12,656 nucleotides of DNA. It comes from Candidatus Omnitrophota bacterium. GTDB lineage: Bacteria > Omnitrophota > Gorgyraeia > 2-02-FULL-51-18 > JAGOUK01. The translations under genes and the position numbers were made by a program. Each line of letters starts with the position of its first letter. The first letter of the stretch is position 1. Positions 1 to 6,242 of the stretch are shown here, piece by piece. The DNA lies in contig JAGOUK010000016.1 of assembly GCA_018061225.1 (NCBI GenBank), forward strand, positions 1 through 12,656, written 5' to 3'. Under the pieces are notes generated by a model. That model did no database searches and was not told the DNA's origin. It saw only the letters and a program-made list of their open reading frames with translations.

Positions 1-327
1 GGTGAGGATCGTATCCAGCACACGCCCAAGGATGATTCTCTCAAGCTCAACGTGGGGAAGGCGTTCGACGTGAACTTTAAGCGCAAGCAGACGGCGTTTC
101 AGCAGATCACAACACGTCTCAATGAGTCGGAGTGGGAGATCACGATCAAGAACGCCAAGGATGCTGCGGTGACGGTGTTCGCGGATGAATCCCTGGGCCA
201 CAACTGGAAGATCTTAAATTCGTCCCTGCCTTACAAAAAGCTGGACGCGTTCAACGTGAGGTTCGAGGTTCCGGTGCCGGCGAACTCCAGCGTGACGCTG
301 AAGTACAAGGTTCAGACCGGCTTCTAG
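1..327 (+). CDS. DUF4139 domain-containing protein, C-terminal part (5' truncated by window)
   Basis: The frame is open from the first base and ends with TAG at 325-327, giving 108 C-terminal residues; the true start lies outside the window. The residues GEDRIQHTPKDD, then KAFDV and KRKQTAF, then a beta-rich stretch ending LPYKKLDAFNVRFEVPVPA and a final VTLKYKV, follow the pattern I know from the C-terminal end of DUF4139 proteins (conserved GEDRIxHTPKDE, AFDV, and a closing 'VPVPA...VTYxV' strand pair). The function of this family is not established; members are often exported or envelope-associated. The GTG at position 52 is internal and is not the start. The gene converges on the minus-strand CBS gene and overlaps it by four bases. 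Confidence 0.8.
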   Translation, partial: GEDRIQHTPKDDSLKLNVGKAFDVNFKRKQTAFQQITTRLNESEWEITIKNAKDAAVTVFADESLGHNWKILNSSLPYKKLDAFNVRFEVPVPANSSVTLKYKVQTGF

Positions 328-749
328 ACGAGATCGGCGACTTTCTTCAAGACGTCGATGTAGGTGATGATGCCGGCGAGTTTCTTGGTCTCCGGCGAGA
401 TGATGGGAATGCAGGCGTATTTGCCGCGCGCCATCGTGAGGGCGGCTTCTCTCAAAGTGTCCTGCGGGATAAGCACTGCCGGTTCACGCGTCATATGCTT
501 CCCGACGTGCATGGCCGATAACTCGTCCTTGTCGTAGAACCAACTGGCGTCATTTTCCTTCGGCGGATAGCATTTGTTGAGATCGGTGTGCGTGAAGACG
601 CCGACGAGACGGTCGTCCTTGTCGACCACCGGCAAATGGCGGATATTGTAAAGCCGCATGATCTGATAGGCCTCGTAGAGGCTGTCGGTGTCCCGGACAA
701 ATTTGGGGTTGGAGACCATGAAGTCTTGGATGAGGATTGTTTTGTTCAT
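324..749 (-). CDS. Twin CBS-domain protein
   Basis: This 141-residue protein consists of little more than two CBS motifs, which together form a Bateman module that usually binds adenine nucleotides or S-adenosylmethionine and acts as an energy or ligand sensor. CBS1 covers about residues 8-60 and ends in GVFTHTDL; CBS2 covers about 82-138 and ends in GIITYIDVLK. Both carry the G-x-x-T-x-x-D signature of the ribose/phosphate contact. A charged insert rich in Asp, Tyr and Lys (about 60-80) separates them. There is no attached enzyme domain, so it probably regulates a partner in trans; which partner cannot be seen here. The start is the ATG at 747-749, preceded by GGGG and a close TACAAT box. 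It is the only minus-strand gene in the window and diverges from the exonuclease gene across 37 bp. Confidence 0.85.
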   Translation of the reverse strand: MNKTILIQDFMVSNPKFVRDTDSLYEAYQIMRLYNIRHLPVVDKDDRLVGVFTHTDLNKCYPPKENDASWFYDKDELSAMHVGKHMTREPAVLIPQDTLREAALTMARGKYACIPIISPETKKLAGIITYIDVLKKVADLV

Positions 750-755
750 AACCCC

Positions 756-761
756 ATTGTA
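756..761 (-). promoter_or_regulatory. Candidate -10 box of the CBS gene, close to the start codon
   Basis: On the minus strand TACAAT (one mismatch to TATAAT) lies six bases before the ATG. Normal initiation distance would place the first transcribed base at or next to the start codon, giving a leaderless or nearly leaderless mRNA. No good -35 hexamer is seen 16-18 bp upstream, so the assignment rests on the -10 alone. Confidence 0.3.
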
Positions 762-786
762 CTAAAAAATCCCCAAGGATAGACAT

Positions 787-1554
787 ATGCCCTCCGTCAA
801 AATGATTTCTTGGAACGTCAACGGCGCCCGCGCCGCCCTCCGGGCGGGATTGGCTGATTTTGTCGCCAAAGAAAAGCCCGATGTGCTTTGTCTGCAGGAG
901 ACCAAGGCGCCCGCCGGCGGCATGACGCTCGGGATCGCCGGATATCACGAATATTGGAATGACGCCAAGAAGCCCGGGTATGCCGGCACTGCGCTTATAT
1001 GCCGCGAAAAGCCGCTCTCCGTTCACCCCGGCATCGGCAAGACCAAGCATGACGGTGAGGGCAGGGTCATAGCCGCTGAATTTTCCAAATATTATGTGAT
1101 CAGCGTGTACGTGCCGAACTCCAAGCGGGGTCTTGAGCGGCTGCCGTATCGGACGCAGGAATGGGATAAGGATTTCTTGGCGTTTGTTCGTAAACTCGAA
1201 AAGAAAAAGCCCGTGATCTTTTGCGGCGACTTGAACGTGGCTCATGCCGAGATCGACCTGGCCAATCCCAAGGCAAATGTCAAAAACCACGGATTCACTC
1301 CCGAGGAGCGGGCCGGCTTTGATGCCGTACTAAAGGCGGGCTTCGTGGATACTTTTCGCCATTTTGAAAAGGGTCCCGGACATTACACCTGGTGGAGCCG
1401 CCTCAGCAATTGCCGGGCCAGAAATATCGGGTGGCGCATCGATTATTTTATCGTCTCACCAAAGCTCGTGAAGCGGTTGAAGCGCGCGTGGATATTAAAG
1501 GACGTTAAAGGGTCGGACCATTGCCCCGTGGGAATTGAACTTTTAACCCATTGA
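787..1554 (+). CDS. xth: Exodeoxyribonuclease III / AP endonuclease (Xth/ExoA family)
   Basis: This 255-residue enzyme belongs to the exonuclease III family (endonuclease/exonuclease/phosphatase fold), which cleaves DNA 5' to abasic sites and removes 3' blocking groups in base excision repair. Signature blocks run in the expected order: ISWNVNG (metal-ligand Asn10), LCLQETK (Glu38), GYAGTA, GEGRVIAAEF, VYVPN, FCGDLNVAHAEIDLANPK (Asp148, Asn150), GFTPEERAGFD, HYTWWS, NIGWRIDYFIVS and the terminal GSDHCPVGIE (Asp244, His245). All expected metal-binding and catalytic residues are present and the length is normal for the family. The ATG is preceded by an AAGGA ribosome binding site at 774-778, about eight bases upstream. 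The alternative name would be exoA. It appears to be a single-gene unit, diverging from the CBS gene. Confidence 0.96.
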   Translation: MPSVKMISWNVNGARAALRAGLADFVAKEKPDVLCLQETKAPAGGMTLGIAGYHEYWNDAKKPGYAGTALICREKPLSVHPGIGKTKHDGEGRVIAAEFSKYYVISVYVPNSKRGLERLPYRTQEWDKDFLAFVRKLEKKKPVIFCGDLNVAHAEIDLANPKANVKNHGFTPEERAGFDAVLKAGFVDTFRHFEKGPGHYTWWSRLSNCRARNIGWRIDYFIVSPKLVKRLKRAWILKDVKGSDHCPVGIELLTH

Positions 1555-1592
1555 TGTCAAGTTGCTGAGAGGCGGCTCCGGGGGTCCGCGGA

Positions 1593-1621
1593 TTGACGGC
1601 GAATCAGACGAAGCGCAGAAT
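1593..1621 (+). promoter_or_regulatory. Candidate sigma-70-type promoter for the J-protein/clpB unit
   Basis: TTGACG (1593-1598) and CAGAAT (1616-1621) are separated by 17 bp in the 105-bp gap between xth and the J-protein gene. The -35 matches five of six consensus bases and the -10 four of six. Initiation would fall near 1628, leaving a leader of about 30 bases with AAGGTG as ribosome binding site. No CIRCE repeat is present here, so HrcA control of this unit is not supported. Confidence 0.35.
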
Positions 1622-1659
1622 ATTCACAGGGTTTAACCGTTCAGAACAGAAGGTGACGC

Positions 1660-2343
1660 GTGAGTCAAAAAGATTATTACAAAATTCTCGGGGTCGCGGA
1701 AACGGCTAAGGAAGACGAGATGAAATCGGCTTACCGGAAGCTGGCGCTCAAGTTTCATCCTGATAAGAATCCGGGCAACAAATCCGCCGAGGAAAAGTTT
1801 AAAGAGATTTCGGAGGCGTATTACGTCCTGAGCGACAAGAAGCGGCGGGAAGAGTACGACATGGTCCGCAAGGGCGGGTTTGGCGGGGGGTCGTATCAGG
1901 GGGCTCAAGGGTTTGACGCGGGCGACTTTATGAATTTTTTTCGTTCTGGAGGAAATCAGGGGCAGGGCGGGTCGGGCGCGCGGGGCGGTTACGGGGCGTT
2001 TGACGATATCTTGGGTGATTTGTTTAGGGGGTCCAGCGGTCAGGCGGCGGGCGGCCGAGGCGGACAATCTTTTTATTATTCCAACGCGCCCACGGGCGGA
2101 TTTGACGGAGTTGAAGGCGACCGTGAAGTGACGGACATTCAGACGGAGGTTGCCGTGCCGTCCACGCTCGCTCAGAAGGGCGGGGAGGTCAAATTTAAGA
2201 CGCGGTCAGGGCAGCAGTTTACGGTGCGGGTGCCGGCGGGGATCAAGGACGGTCAAAAGCTGCGGCTTGCCGACCAAGGCCGCGAATGCCGATGCTGCGG
2301 CAAAAATGGAGATCTTTTGGTTCGCATCAAAATAAAAAAATAG
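1660..2343 (+). CDS. Short J-domain (DnaJ-like) co-chaperone with a single C-terminal substrate domain
   Basis: This 227-residue protein begins with a complete J domain (about residues 4-70) carrying the HPD motif at 33-35, which stimulates DnaK ATPase activity. A Gly/Phe-rich linker follows (about 71-150, with FGGGSYQG, GFDAGDFMNFF and GGYGAFDDILGDLF). The last 74 residues form one DnaJ C-terminal beta domain, with VRVPAGIKDGQKLRL and GDLLVRIKIKK. There is no CxxCxGxG zinc-finger repeat, and the second beta domain and dimerisation tail of full DnaJ/CbpA are missing, so this is a class-III-like, compact J protein and not the housekeeping DnaJ. A Cys-Arg-Cys-Cys cluster sits where Gly/Pro usually occur before GDL. 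The start is GTG at 1660, chosen because AAGGTG lies just upstream and SQKDYYKILGV is a typical J-domain opening. The gene lies 44 bp before clpB with no terminator between, so the two are likely co-transcribed. Confidence 0.88.
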   Translation: MSQKDYYKILGVAETAKEDEMKSAYRKLALKFHPDKNPGNKSAEEKFKEISEAYYVLSDKKRREEYDMVRKGGFGGGSYQGAQGFDAGDFMNFFRSGGNQGQGGSGARGGYGAFDDILGDLFRGSSGQAAGGRGGQSFYYSNAPTGGFDGVEGDREVTDIQTEVAVPSTLAQKGGEVKFKTRSGQQFTVRVPAGIKDGQKLRLADQGRECRCCGKNGDLLVRIKIKK

Positions 2344-2387
2344 GCGTCCTGACCCGGCGGGCCCTGGGCGCGGAATAGGCAGGCAAC

Positions 2388-4973
2388 ATGGCACAGCTTG
2401 ATAAGTTTACGGTTAAGGCGCAGGAAGTGGTTCAGCGGGCCGTTCAGTTGGCCGAGGAATATGGTCATCAGGAAGTCGGCGGAGACCACTTATTCTCGGC
2501 GCTGGTGACCGTGCCGGACACCATCATTGGGGATGTTCTCAGTAAGTCGGGCTCGGATGCCGGGCGTATCGCGGCAGACCTGGAAGCGGCTCTGAAGACC
2601 CGTCCACGGGTTGAGGGTGAGCACGTCGAGCGGTATCTGTCCTCTCAGACCAAGCAGCTTCTAAAGCGTGCCGAGAGCGAAGCCCGCGATCTCAAGGACG
2701 ACTATGTCAGTGTTGAGCATCTGCTGCTCGCGGTCGTTCAAGACGGGAAGGACGCGTCTGCTGATATCGTCCGCCGGAACAAGCTCTCCAAGGCGGCCGT
2801 GCTCGCGGCGCTCAAGGACATCCGCGGCGGTCAGCGCGTCACGGATCAGGATCCGGAATCCAAATTTCAAGCGCTGCAAAAATACGGTCGCGATCTCACG
2901 GAAGCGGCCCGCAACGGCAAGCTCGATCCCGTGATCGGCCGCGATCAAGAAATCCGCCGTTCGATCCAAGTCCTGTCCCGCCGCACCAAGAACAACCCCG
3001 TCCTCATCGGCGAGCCCGGTACCGGCAAAACCGCCATTGTCGAAGGTCTCGCCAAGCGCATCACCGACGGCGACGTGCCCACGACGCTCAAGAATAAGCG
3101 GCTCATCGCGCTGGATCTCGGCGCGCTGATCGCCGGCGCTAAGTACCGCGGTGAGTTTGAGGAGCGCCTAAAGGCCGTTCTCAAGGAAGTGCAGTCCAAG
3201 GCCGGCGAGGTCATTCTCTTTATTGATGAGCTCCACACGCTGGTCGGAGCCGGCGGCTCCGAGGGCGCGATGGACGCGTCCAATATGCTCAAGCCCGCCC
3301 TTGCGCGCGGCGAATTGCGCTGCATCGGCGCGACAACGCTCGACGAATACCGCAAAAACGTAGAGAAGGATAAAGCGCTCGAGCGGCGCTTCCAGCCCGT
3401 TTTTGTGACCGAGCCTACGCCGGAAGACGCGGTCGGTATCCTGCGCGGCCTTAAGGAAAAATACGAGGTTTATCACGGCGTGCGGATCAAGGATTCCGCG
3501 ATCCTGGCGGCGGTGAATCTGAGCCACCGCTACATCGCCGACCGCTTCCTGCCCGATAAAGCGATCGATCTCATCGACGAGGCGACCTCCAAGCTCCGCA
3601 TCGAGATCGACAGTATGCCGACCGAGATCGATGAGCTGGAGCGTCGGACCACGCAGCTTGAGATCGAGAAGCAGGCTTTGCAAAAAGAAAAAGATGCCGG
3701 CGCGCGCGGCCAGCTGGACAAGGTCACCCGCGAGATCGCTGAGCTCAAGTCACAATCCGACACGATGAAGGGCCGCTGGAAGAAGGAGAAGGACGTCATC
3801 GACCGTATCCGCAAGGCTAAGGCGGAGATGGACAAAGCCAGATCCGAAGAAGAGCGGTATGAGCGTGAGGGCAAGCTCGACCGCGTTGCCGAGATCCGCT
3901 ACGGCAAGCTCAAAGAGCTCGAAAAGACCATAGAAGCCGAGAACGCCAAACTTGCCGAGGTGCAGAAGGCCGGTAAGATGCTCAAGGAGGAAGTGGACGA
4001 GGAGGACATCGCCGAAGTTGTCTCCAAATGGACCGGCATTCCAGTATCAAAGCTCATGGAAGGCGAGATGGAAAAGCTCGTTCGGATGGAGGACGAGCTC
4101 GGCAAGCGCGTGGTCGGTCAGGAAGAAGCGGTCGGCTCGATCGCCAACGCGATCCGCCGTTCGCGCTCGGGGCTGGGCGACGACCGGCGGCCGATCGGGT
4201 CGTTTATTTTTCTCGGGTCCACTGGCGTGGGTAAGACGCATCTGGCCAAGTCGCTCGCGCATTTTCTCTTCAACGACGAGAATGCCGTGGTGCGAGTCGA
4301 TATGTCCGAGTATATGGAAAAGCATTCGGTTTCACGGCTTATCGGCGCGCCGCCGGGCTATGTCGGATTTGAAGAAGGCGGTCAGCTGACGGAAAAAGTC
4401 CGCCGCCGCCCGTACTCCATCGTCCTCATGGACGAGATCGAAAAGGCGCATCCGGATGTATTCAACGTGCTGTTGCAGATCCTGGAGGACGGCCGTCTCA
4501 CCGACGGTCAGGGCCGCGTCGTGAACTTTAAGAACACCGTGGTCATCATGACATCCAATATCGGCAGTCAGATTCTGCAGGACGCGGAAAAAATGTCTCA
4601 AGGAGTGAAGGATCAGGTTCGGTCTGAGCTCAAGAAATACTTTAGACCTGAGCTTTTGAACCGTGTGGACGATATCGTGGTGTTCAACCGTTTGTCTGAG
4701 GAGCATCTCGTCAAGATCGTGGACATTCAGATCGCGGAGCTGGCGCGCAAGGTTGAAGAGCGGGGGATGAAGCTCAGGCTCACAGACGCAGCGAAGGCCA
4801 AGCTCGCGCAGGATGGATATGATCCGATCTATGGCGCGCGTCCTTTGAGGCGTCTCATCCAGCAAGAGATTCAGGACCGGCTGGCACTCGAAATACTCAA
4901 GGGCACGCTCAAGACCGGCCAGACCGCCATAATCGACGTCGACAAAAAAGGCGAGTGGGTGCTTAAAATTTGA
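2388..4973 (+). CDS. clpB: ATP-dependent chaperone ClpB (Hsp100 disaggregase)
   Basis: ClpB is a hexameric AAA+ disaggregase that threads aggregated proteins through its pore together with DnaK/DnaJ/GrpE in the cytoplasm. The protein has 861 residues, the normal full length. It contains two Clp N repeats (about 1-145), AAA-1 with Walker A GEPGTGKT (208-215) and Walker B ILFIDELH, and a long charged coiled-coil middle domain (about 400-530, rich in Glu/Lys/Arg) that distinguishes ClpB from ClpA and ClpC. AAA-2 follows with Walker A GSTGVGKT (610-617), the pore loop GAPPGYVGFEEGG and Walker B IVLMDEIEKAH. The C-terminal domain includes YDPIYGARPLRRLIQ. There is no IGF/IGL ClpP-docking loop evident. 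The ATG at 2388 follows a purine-rich GGAATAGGCAGG. The last codons and TGA overlap the -35 of the next gene's likely promoter. Confidence 0.98.
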   Translation: MAQLDKFTVKAQEVVQRAVQLAEEYGHQEVGGDHLFSALVTVPDTIIGDVLSKSGSDAGRIAADLEAALKTRPRVEGEHVERYLSSQTKQLLKRAESEARDLKDDYVSVEHLLLAVVQDGKDASADIVRRNKLSKAAVLAALKDIRGGQRVTDQDPESKFQALQKYGRDLTEAARNGKLDPVIGRDQEIRRSIQVLSRRTKNNPVLIGEPGTGKTAIVEGLAKRITDGDVPTTLKNKRLIALDLGALIAGAKYRGEFEERLKAVLKEVQSKAGEVILFIDELHTLVGAGGSEGAMDASNMLKPALARGELRCIGATTLDEYRKNVEKDKALERRFQPVFVTEPTPEDAVGILRGLKEKYEVYHGVRIKDSAILAAVNLSHRYIADRFLPDKAIDLIDEATSKLRIEIDSMPTEIDELERRTTQLEIEKQALQKEKDAGARGQLDKVTREIAELKSQSDTMKGRWKKEKDVIDRIRKAKAEMDKARSEEERYEREGKLDRVAEIRYGKLKELEKTIEAENAKLAEVQKAGKMLKEEVDEEDIAEVVSKWTGIPVSKLMEGEMEKLVRMEDELGKRVVGQEEAVGSIANAIRRSRSGLGDDRRPIGSFIFLGSTGVGKTHLAKSLAHFLFNDENAVVRVDMSEYMEKHSVSRLIGAPPGYVGFEEGGQLTEKVRRRPYSIVLMDEIEKAHPDVFNVLLQILEDGRLTDGQGRVVNFKNTVVIMTSNIGSQILQDAEKMSQGVKDQVRSELKKYFRPELLNRVDDIVVFNRLSEEHLVKIVDIQIAELARKVEERGMKLRLTDAAKAKLAQDGYDPIYGARPLRRLIQQEIQDRLALEILKGTLKTGQTAIIDVDKKGEWVLKI

Positions 4974-4998
4974 CCCCAGCACAAGAGAGCTCTAAAAT
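4970..4998 (+). promoter_or_regulatory. Promoter of the SH3-like gene, overlapping the clpB stop codon
   Basis: TTGACC (4970-4975, five of six consensus) and TAAAAT (4993-4998, five of six) are separated by exactly 17 bp. The -35 contains the clpB TGA stop. The ATG at 5006 begins eight bases after the -10 ends, so transcription would begin at or next to the start codon. No ribosome binding site is seen before that ATG, which fits a leaderless message. Confidence 0.5.
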
Positions 4999-5005
4999 AC
5001 GCAAC

Positions 5006-5389
5006 ATGTCTAACAAAACCATCCCCCTTATCCTGGTTATGCTTCCCGTCTTGATGTTTGGCACGATGCCAGGCTCGGCGCAGACCGAAGCGCACTCGCG
5101 CGTGCGGATGACCAATGAGGACTTTCCGACGCAGCTGAGACCGGAGCCGGATAGCTTGAAGTCTATCGGCCGCATACCGGTCAGCACCGAGATCGAGATC
5201 AAGGACATGCGAGTCCTTCAGATCGGCAACTTCAAAGAAAATTGGTATCTCGTGGATTTTGAAGGCAAATCCGGCTGGGTCCGCGGCGACGACCTCGACG
5301 GCGAAGCAGCGGAAAAAAACTTTTCGGTCACCTACCAGGCCCCGGACTTCTCCGGCGGCACCACGAGCCCCGGCGGGATTTCTTTTTAA
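5006..5389 (+). CDS. Exported SH3-like (bacterial SH3b) protein
   Basis: This 127-residue protein starts with a signal peptide: Lys4, a hydrophobic core at about 6-21, then GSA-QT with likely cleavage after Ala25. The middle resembles a bacterial SH3b fold (about 56-97), with alternating hydrophobic residues and the closing pattern WYLVDFEGKSGWVRGDDL (80-97), where WY..V...GK.GWV is the usual SH3b signature. The tail is short, polar and Gly/Ser/Pro-rich. SH3b domains often bind cell-wall peptide or sit in envelope proteins, but its ligand is unknown. The frame extends upstream to a TTG at 4970, but that adds 12 residues ahead of a good signal peptide and overlaps clpB, so the ATG at 5006 is chosen. 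It may be co-transcribed with the Hsp20 gene 82 bp downstream. Confidence 0.72.
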   Translation: MSNKTIPLILVMLPVLMFGTMPGSAQTEAHSRVRMTNEDFPTQLRPEPDSLKSIGRIPVSTEIEIKDMRVLQIGNFKENWYLVDFEGKSGWVRGDDLDGEAAEKNFSVTYQAPDFSGGTTSPGGISF

Positions 5390-5404
5390 CAGCTAAATGA
5401 TACG

Positions 5405-5471
5405 GCCGCGGCATTTATGCTCGCGGCACTGTGTCCGGTATCCATCTTTGAACATGTAAGGAGGAACACCC
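5405..5471 (+). promoter_or_regulatory. Two-hairpin leader of the Hsp20 gene; candidate RNA thermometer
   Basis: Hairpin I pairs GCCGCG (5405-5410) with CGCGGC (5422-5427). It is not followed by a T run, so it does not look like a terminator. Hairpin II lies directly before the start codon. TCC-A-TCTT (5441-5448) can pair with the complete ribosome binding site AAGGAGGA (5458-5465), with one A·A mismatch and one G·U pair around a nine-base loop. GGT (5437-5439) with ACC (5468-5470) can extend the stem across a small internal loop. Imperfect hairpins that hide the ribosome binding site ahead of small heat-shock genes are characteristic of RNA thermometers (ROSE and fourU families). The exact ROSE consensus is not seen, so this is an inference from base pairing and gene context. 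Confidence 0.4.
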
Positions 5472-6146
5472 ATGAAAATCCCAAGTAAACTCATCACCCT
5501 CACCCTTCTGGCCTGCGTCATGATATTCGCGGGATCCGGCTGCGCCAAAGCCGACGATAAAAACGTCAAAAATGCGGATGACGCGATTCATTGGGGCGGC
5601 CCTCAGCCTGATAACCAGGCAGCGAGCCAAACGTCTCCGTCCGCAACCATGCAGCCTGCCGCGGCCGCCGGCAGCATTTACGATGATGACCTTCACAGCA
5701 TGTTTGATGAGATGAATCGGATGCATCAGGCGATGCTGAATTCCATGGGCGGCTTGGGGATGGGCGGCAGTTGGACGCGGCCGTCACGGCCATCGCTTTA
5801 TGCCATGTCGACCCCCGACATGAGCGCGGATGTGGCCGAAACGGACAAAGAACACATCATCACCTGCGAGCTGCCCGGTGTGAGCAAAGAAGATATCAAA
5901 ATCGACGTCGATGGCGATACCCTGGTGGTTCAAGCCGTCCGCAATGCGGGCACTGACAAGTCGGGCGATGAGAACGGCCAGACCTATCATTACCGCGAAC
6001 GCTCCTACGGCACCACGCAACGCCGGTTTAGCGTGGGCTACGGCGTTGATCCCAAGAAGATCAAGGCCTCACTCAAGGACGGCATTCTGACCATACGCGT
6101 GCCCAAAGGCGAAGCGAAGTCCGTCGCGACAATCCCAATCGAATAA
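5472..6146 (+). CDS. Exported, probably lipid-anchored Hsp20 / alpha-crystallin family chaperone
   Basis: Small heat-shock proteins bind unfolding proteins without ATP and hold them for refolding. This one has 224 residues and an export signal, which is unusual: Lys2/Lys6, a hydrophobic core at about 8-20, then AGSGC with Cys24 as the likely lipidated residue (Gly at -3 makes the lipobox imperfect; Cys15 is a less likely alternative). A low-complexity Ala/Gln/Pro/Ser linker follows (about 25-68), then an Hsp20-like amphipathic segment DDDLHSMFDEMNRMHQ. The alpha-crystallin domain spans about 115-212 with ITCELPGVSKEDIKIDVDGD, RSYGTTQRRFSVGYGV and the hallmark ASLKDGILTIRVPK. The C-terminal IPI (221-223) is the I-x-I motif used in oligomer assembly. 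The ATG has a perfect AAGGAGGA site six bases upstream, inside a possible hairpin. The envelope location is inferred from the signal sequence. Confidence 0.9.
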   Translation: MKIPSKLITLTLLACVMIFAGSGCAKADDKNVKNADDAIHWGGPQPDNQAASQTSPSATMQPAAAAGSIYDDDLHSMFDEMNRMHQAMLNSMGGLGMGGSWTRPSRPSLYAMSTPDMSADVAETDKEHIITCELPGVSKEDIKIDVDGDTLVVQAVRNAGTDKSGDENGQTYHYRERSYGTTQRRFSVGYGVDPKKIKASLKDGILTIRVPKGEAKSVATIPIE

Positions 6147-6151
6147 CCCGT

Positions 6152-6183
6152 ACGATTGTGTGTCTTGCCACACAGTGAATCGT
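6152..6183 (+). other. Nested hairpin between the Hsp20 and toxin-antitoxin genes
   Basis: ACGATT (6152-6157) pairs with AATCGT (6178-6183). Inside it GTGTG (6158-6162) pairs with CACAC (6169-6173) around the loop TCTTGC, with AGTG unpaired on the 3' side. It begins five bases after the Hsp20 stop codon. No T run follows, so it is not a classical intrinsic terminator; it could end or protect the Hsp20 message. The downstream promoter's -35 lies within it. Confidence 0.4.
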
Positions 6184-6193
6184 GATGTAAACT
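6165..6193 (+). promoter_or_regulatory. Promoter of the toxin-antitoxin operon
   Basis: TTGCCA (6165-6170) and TAAACT (6188-6193) are separated by 17 bp; the -35 matches five of six consensus bases, the -10 four of six. Initiation would fall near 6200, directly at the first of two tandem palindromes, which suits autorepression by the antitoxin. Confidence 0.45.
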
Positions 6194-6198
6194 CTATG

Positions 6199-6227
6199 TG
6201 ACTAAGGTCATATGACTATGGTCATAT
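6199..6227 (+). promoter_or_regulatory. Tandem palindromic operator of the toxin-antitoxin operon
   Basis: Two near-identical 14-bp units, GACTAAGGTCATAT (6200-6213) and GACTATGGTCATAT (6214-6227), follow each other directly. Each contains an inverted repeat, TGAC-N4-GTCA at 6199-6210 and ATGAC-N4-GTCAT at 6212-6225. They lie between the -10 box and the ribosome binding site. Phd/YefM-type antitoxins repress their own operons by binding adjacent palindromes, so these are the likely binding sites; binding itself is inferred. Confidence 0.6.
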
Positions 6228-6242
6228 AAGGAGGTGCCAACG

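Noticed and set aside
550..1290. 246-codon open frame on the minus strand across the CBS and xth genes
   Set aside because: It lies antisense to well-conserved xth and overlaps the CBS gene in another frame; its translation shows no family motif.
3952..4389. 145-codon + strand frame within clpB
   Set aside because: It is an out-of-frame shadow of the second AAA domain; composition is Arg/Ser/Trp-rich with no motif.
4970..5005. TTG at 4970 as the start of the SH3-like gene
   Set aside because: It would overlap the clpB stop and place 12 polar residues ahead of a good signal peptide, and the same bases form the -35 box.
5405..5427. Hairpin after the SH3-like gene as an intrinsic terminator
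   Set aside because: The stem is GC-rich but is followed by ACTGTGTCC with no T run; it fits better as part of the Hsp20 leader.
6234..6242. GTG at 6234 as the antitoxin start
   Set aside because: This codon is inside the AAGGAGGTG ribosome binding site that is ideally spaced for the ATG at 6243.
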